A stretch of DNA of 64,000 bases, from positions 12,446,001 through 12,510,000 of the forward strand of contig JAEMBT020000005.1 in NCBI GenBank assembly GCA_018873245.2. The letters are read 5' to 3'. The notes beneath the pieces are model-generated. The model worked only from the letters and a program-made list of their open reading frames with translations, was not told where the DNA came from and ran no database searches. Positions 62,798 to 64,000 of this stretch are shown piece by piece (within the stretch, counting starts at the first letter, position 1; each line of letters begins with the position of its first letter). The position numbers and the translations under genes are program-made. This DNA is from Archegozetes longisetosus (taxonomy: Eukaryota; Arthropoda; Arachnida; Sarcoptiformes; Trhypochthoniidae).

Positions 62798-63740
62798 ATG
62801 AAACTATTGTTGAAATCATTAGTGATCTGTATAGTGATTAAGTTTAGCTACAATTTTGAAACTTCGCCTAACACAAAGAACTTTATTAGTAAAAATATTG
62901 AATTGATGCCGGCTCAAACTTCACAAATGAAGTAAGTTTTATGAAAGATGATGTGATTAGGTTAGTTGCGCTAATTATTTTTCATTTTCAGTGGCAACAA
63001 ATTCTCTCACGCATTTGCGCGTAACTACTATTTAAGTGAGAGTTCTCAGGAAGACTTCCCAACTTTCCAAAATAGCTTTAATGGAAACTTGAATCGACAA
63101 AATCATTTTCAACCATCATATTCTTATTTTTATAATTCTAATGATGGTGTCAATTTGAAAGGTGGTTACGAGAGCGAGGAGAGTGCTTTGGATGACGTTT
63201 TTGATGATGATTTGGACAACATTAACAATGATAATGAAGTAAAAGCTGACGTAAAAGTATTTAAGTGATTAAAACAAAATTTGCTTTTATTTAAATGAAT
63301 TTTTTCTACTTATTTCAAAATAGATAAGACCTAAATTTTCAACTGAAAGTCAACCAAATAACATTAAACTCCAAAATAAGACCGAATTTAACACTTATAA
63401 CATTAATGGAGAACAAAATCAAGATTATTTTAGGAAAGCTATCGGAGATAAAGATCTCAAATCTAGTCTAAAAGGTTACGTTTTGGATGAAAATGCAAGC
63501 GAAAAATGCCCGAAACGAAAGGTTGTTTTGGTACCAGTACCACAAAAATGTGATCATCATAGCAGCAAAGGATATCAACACTGGCCATCGGAAACTTTTA
63601 CGACTACTTCTACTACTACTATGCCTCCAACTATGAAACCAGGAATAGAAGGACTTTTCGAAAACAATGGTAAAAATTTAGATATGGATAAAATGAAACA
63701 AATAGCAAAAATGATAGAAATGTTGGAAACTATGGACTAA
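62798..63740 (+). CDS. Secreted Thr-rich protein, family member D (265 aa)
   Basis: Exons 62798-62931, 62992-63238 and 63324-63740 (phases 2 and 0). A second donor at 63250 is possible and would add four residues. Residues 1-20 form a signal peptide (MKLLLKSLVICIVIKFSYNF). The middle is Asn/Gln/Ser-rich with an acidic DDVFDDDLDN stretch. Exon 3 carries CPKRKVVLVPVPQKC, a Thr-rich run (TTTSTTTMPPT) and the ending MKQIAKMIEMLETMD. The ending matches gene B (MQIAQMIELLD), and the Lys-rich VPVP block matches its Cys-Lys/VPLP block, so they are probably paralogues. The intron after the motif is absent here. Function unknown, probably extracellular. AATAAA lies about 130 bp after the stop. Confidence 0.82.
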
Positions 63741-64000
63741 TGTTTTGTTGCATAGCAATTTTAGCAAATCAGTTAATCATATGTAGCTTTTTCTAGGTCT
63801 TAAATTAATTTTCACACTAATTTTCAACTGAGATCATTGAAGCCACTCATTTGTTTAATTTAGTTCTAAAGATTAAATAAAACTTGTTTTTTCAACGAAT
63901 AGTTGCGTTTGTATTTGTCTTTAAATATTCTAGTTGATTTTTATTGACAGTTTAAATTACTGTTAAATTGACTGCTTCCAATAAAATGAGAGACTTCAAC

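Noticed and set aside
1..64000. tRNA, rRNA, CRISPR, operon-type or bacterial features
   Set aside because: None recognised; the window is spliced eukaryotic DNA.

Overview
The window is strongly AT-rich nuclear DNA of an animal, most likely an arthropod (mite or insect; I cannot go lower). The evidence is spliced genes with GT-AG introns, a DEG/ENaC channel, a rhodopsin-type GPCR, a cluster of ionotropic-receptor-like genes, and many Tc1/mariner and hAT elements. Genes are sparse, and long stretches hold no gene I can support.

Positions 1-26.5 kb hold a cluster of ionotropic-receptor (IR, iGluR-like) genes. Copy 1 (minus strand, runs off the left edge) has a +1 frameshift and a stop. Copy 2 (5.2-7.0 kb) has one in-frame TAG. 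Copy 3 (9.1-12.3 kb) is a decayed relic split by a 2.2 kb Tc1-like element. Copy 4 (15.1-16.7 kb) is intact and encodes 462 aa. Copy 5 (20.4-22.1 kb) has one missing A in exon 1. Copies 2 and 5 lie in a diverged segmental duplication (about 3.35-8.31 kb versus 17.3-24.6 kb). Aligning the two arms reveals filled and empty transposon sites: two TA-flanked MITEs in the first arm, and a foldback element in the second. A hAT MITE with another hAT MITE nested in it also lies in the second arm. The second arm ends just before the ATG of a small secreted-protein gene.

Positions 26.5-37.2 kb are almost empty apart from a tentative minus-strand multi-exon gene (29.4-30.6 kb) and a TC microsatellite. 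At 37.2-38.1 kb a minus-strand gene encodes a secreted Thr-rich protein. Two probable paralogues lie at 61.3-62.0 kb (minus) and 62.8-63.7 kb (plus). All three have a signal peptide, a V-P-x-P motif, a Thr-rich stretch and a TATA box 80-95 bp before the ATG.

The middle holds a three-exon DEG/ENaC sodium-channel gene (45.9-49.0 kb, minus; 517 aa) and a two-exon aminergic-like GPCR (53.0-55.4 kb, plus; 348 aa). The GPCR has Lys where amine receptors have the amine-binding Asp. The rest is non-coding DNA with MITEs, foldbacks and short repeats.

Functionally, the IRs, the DEG/ENaC channel and the GPCR are all membrane receptor or channel types used in chemosensation and neurons, but nothing here shows that they act together. 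The IR cluster is best read as a birth-and-death chemoreceptor array shaped by transposons.
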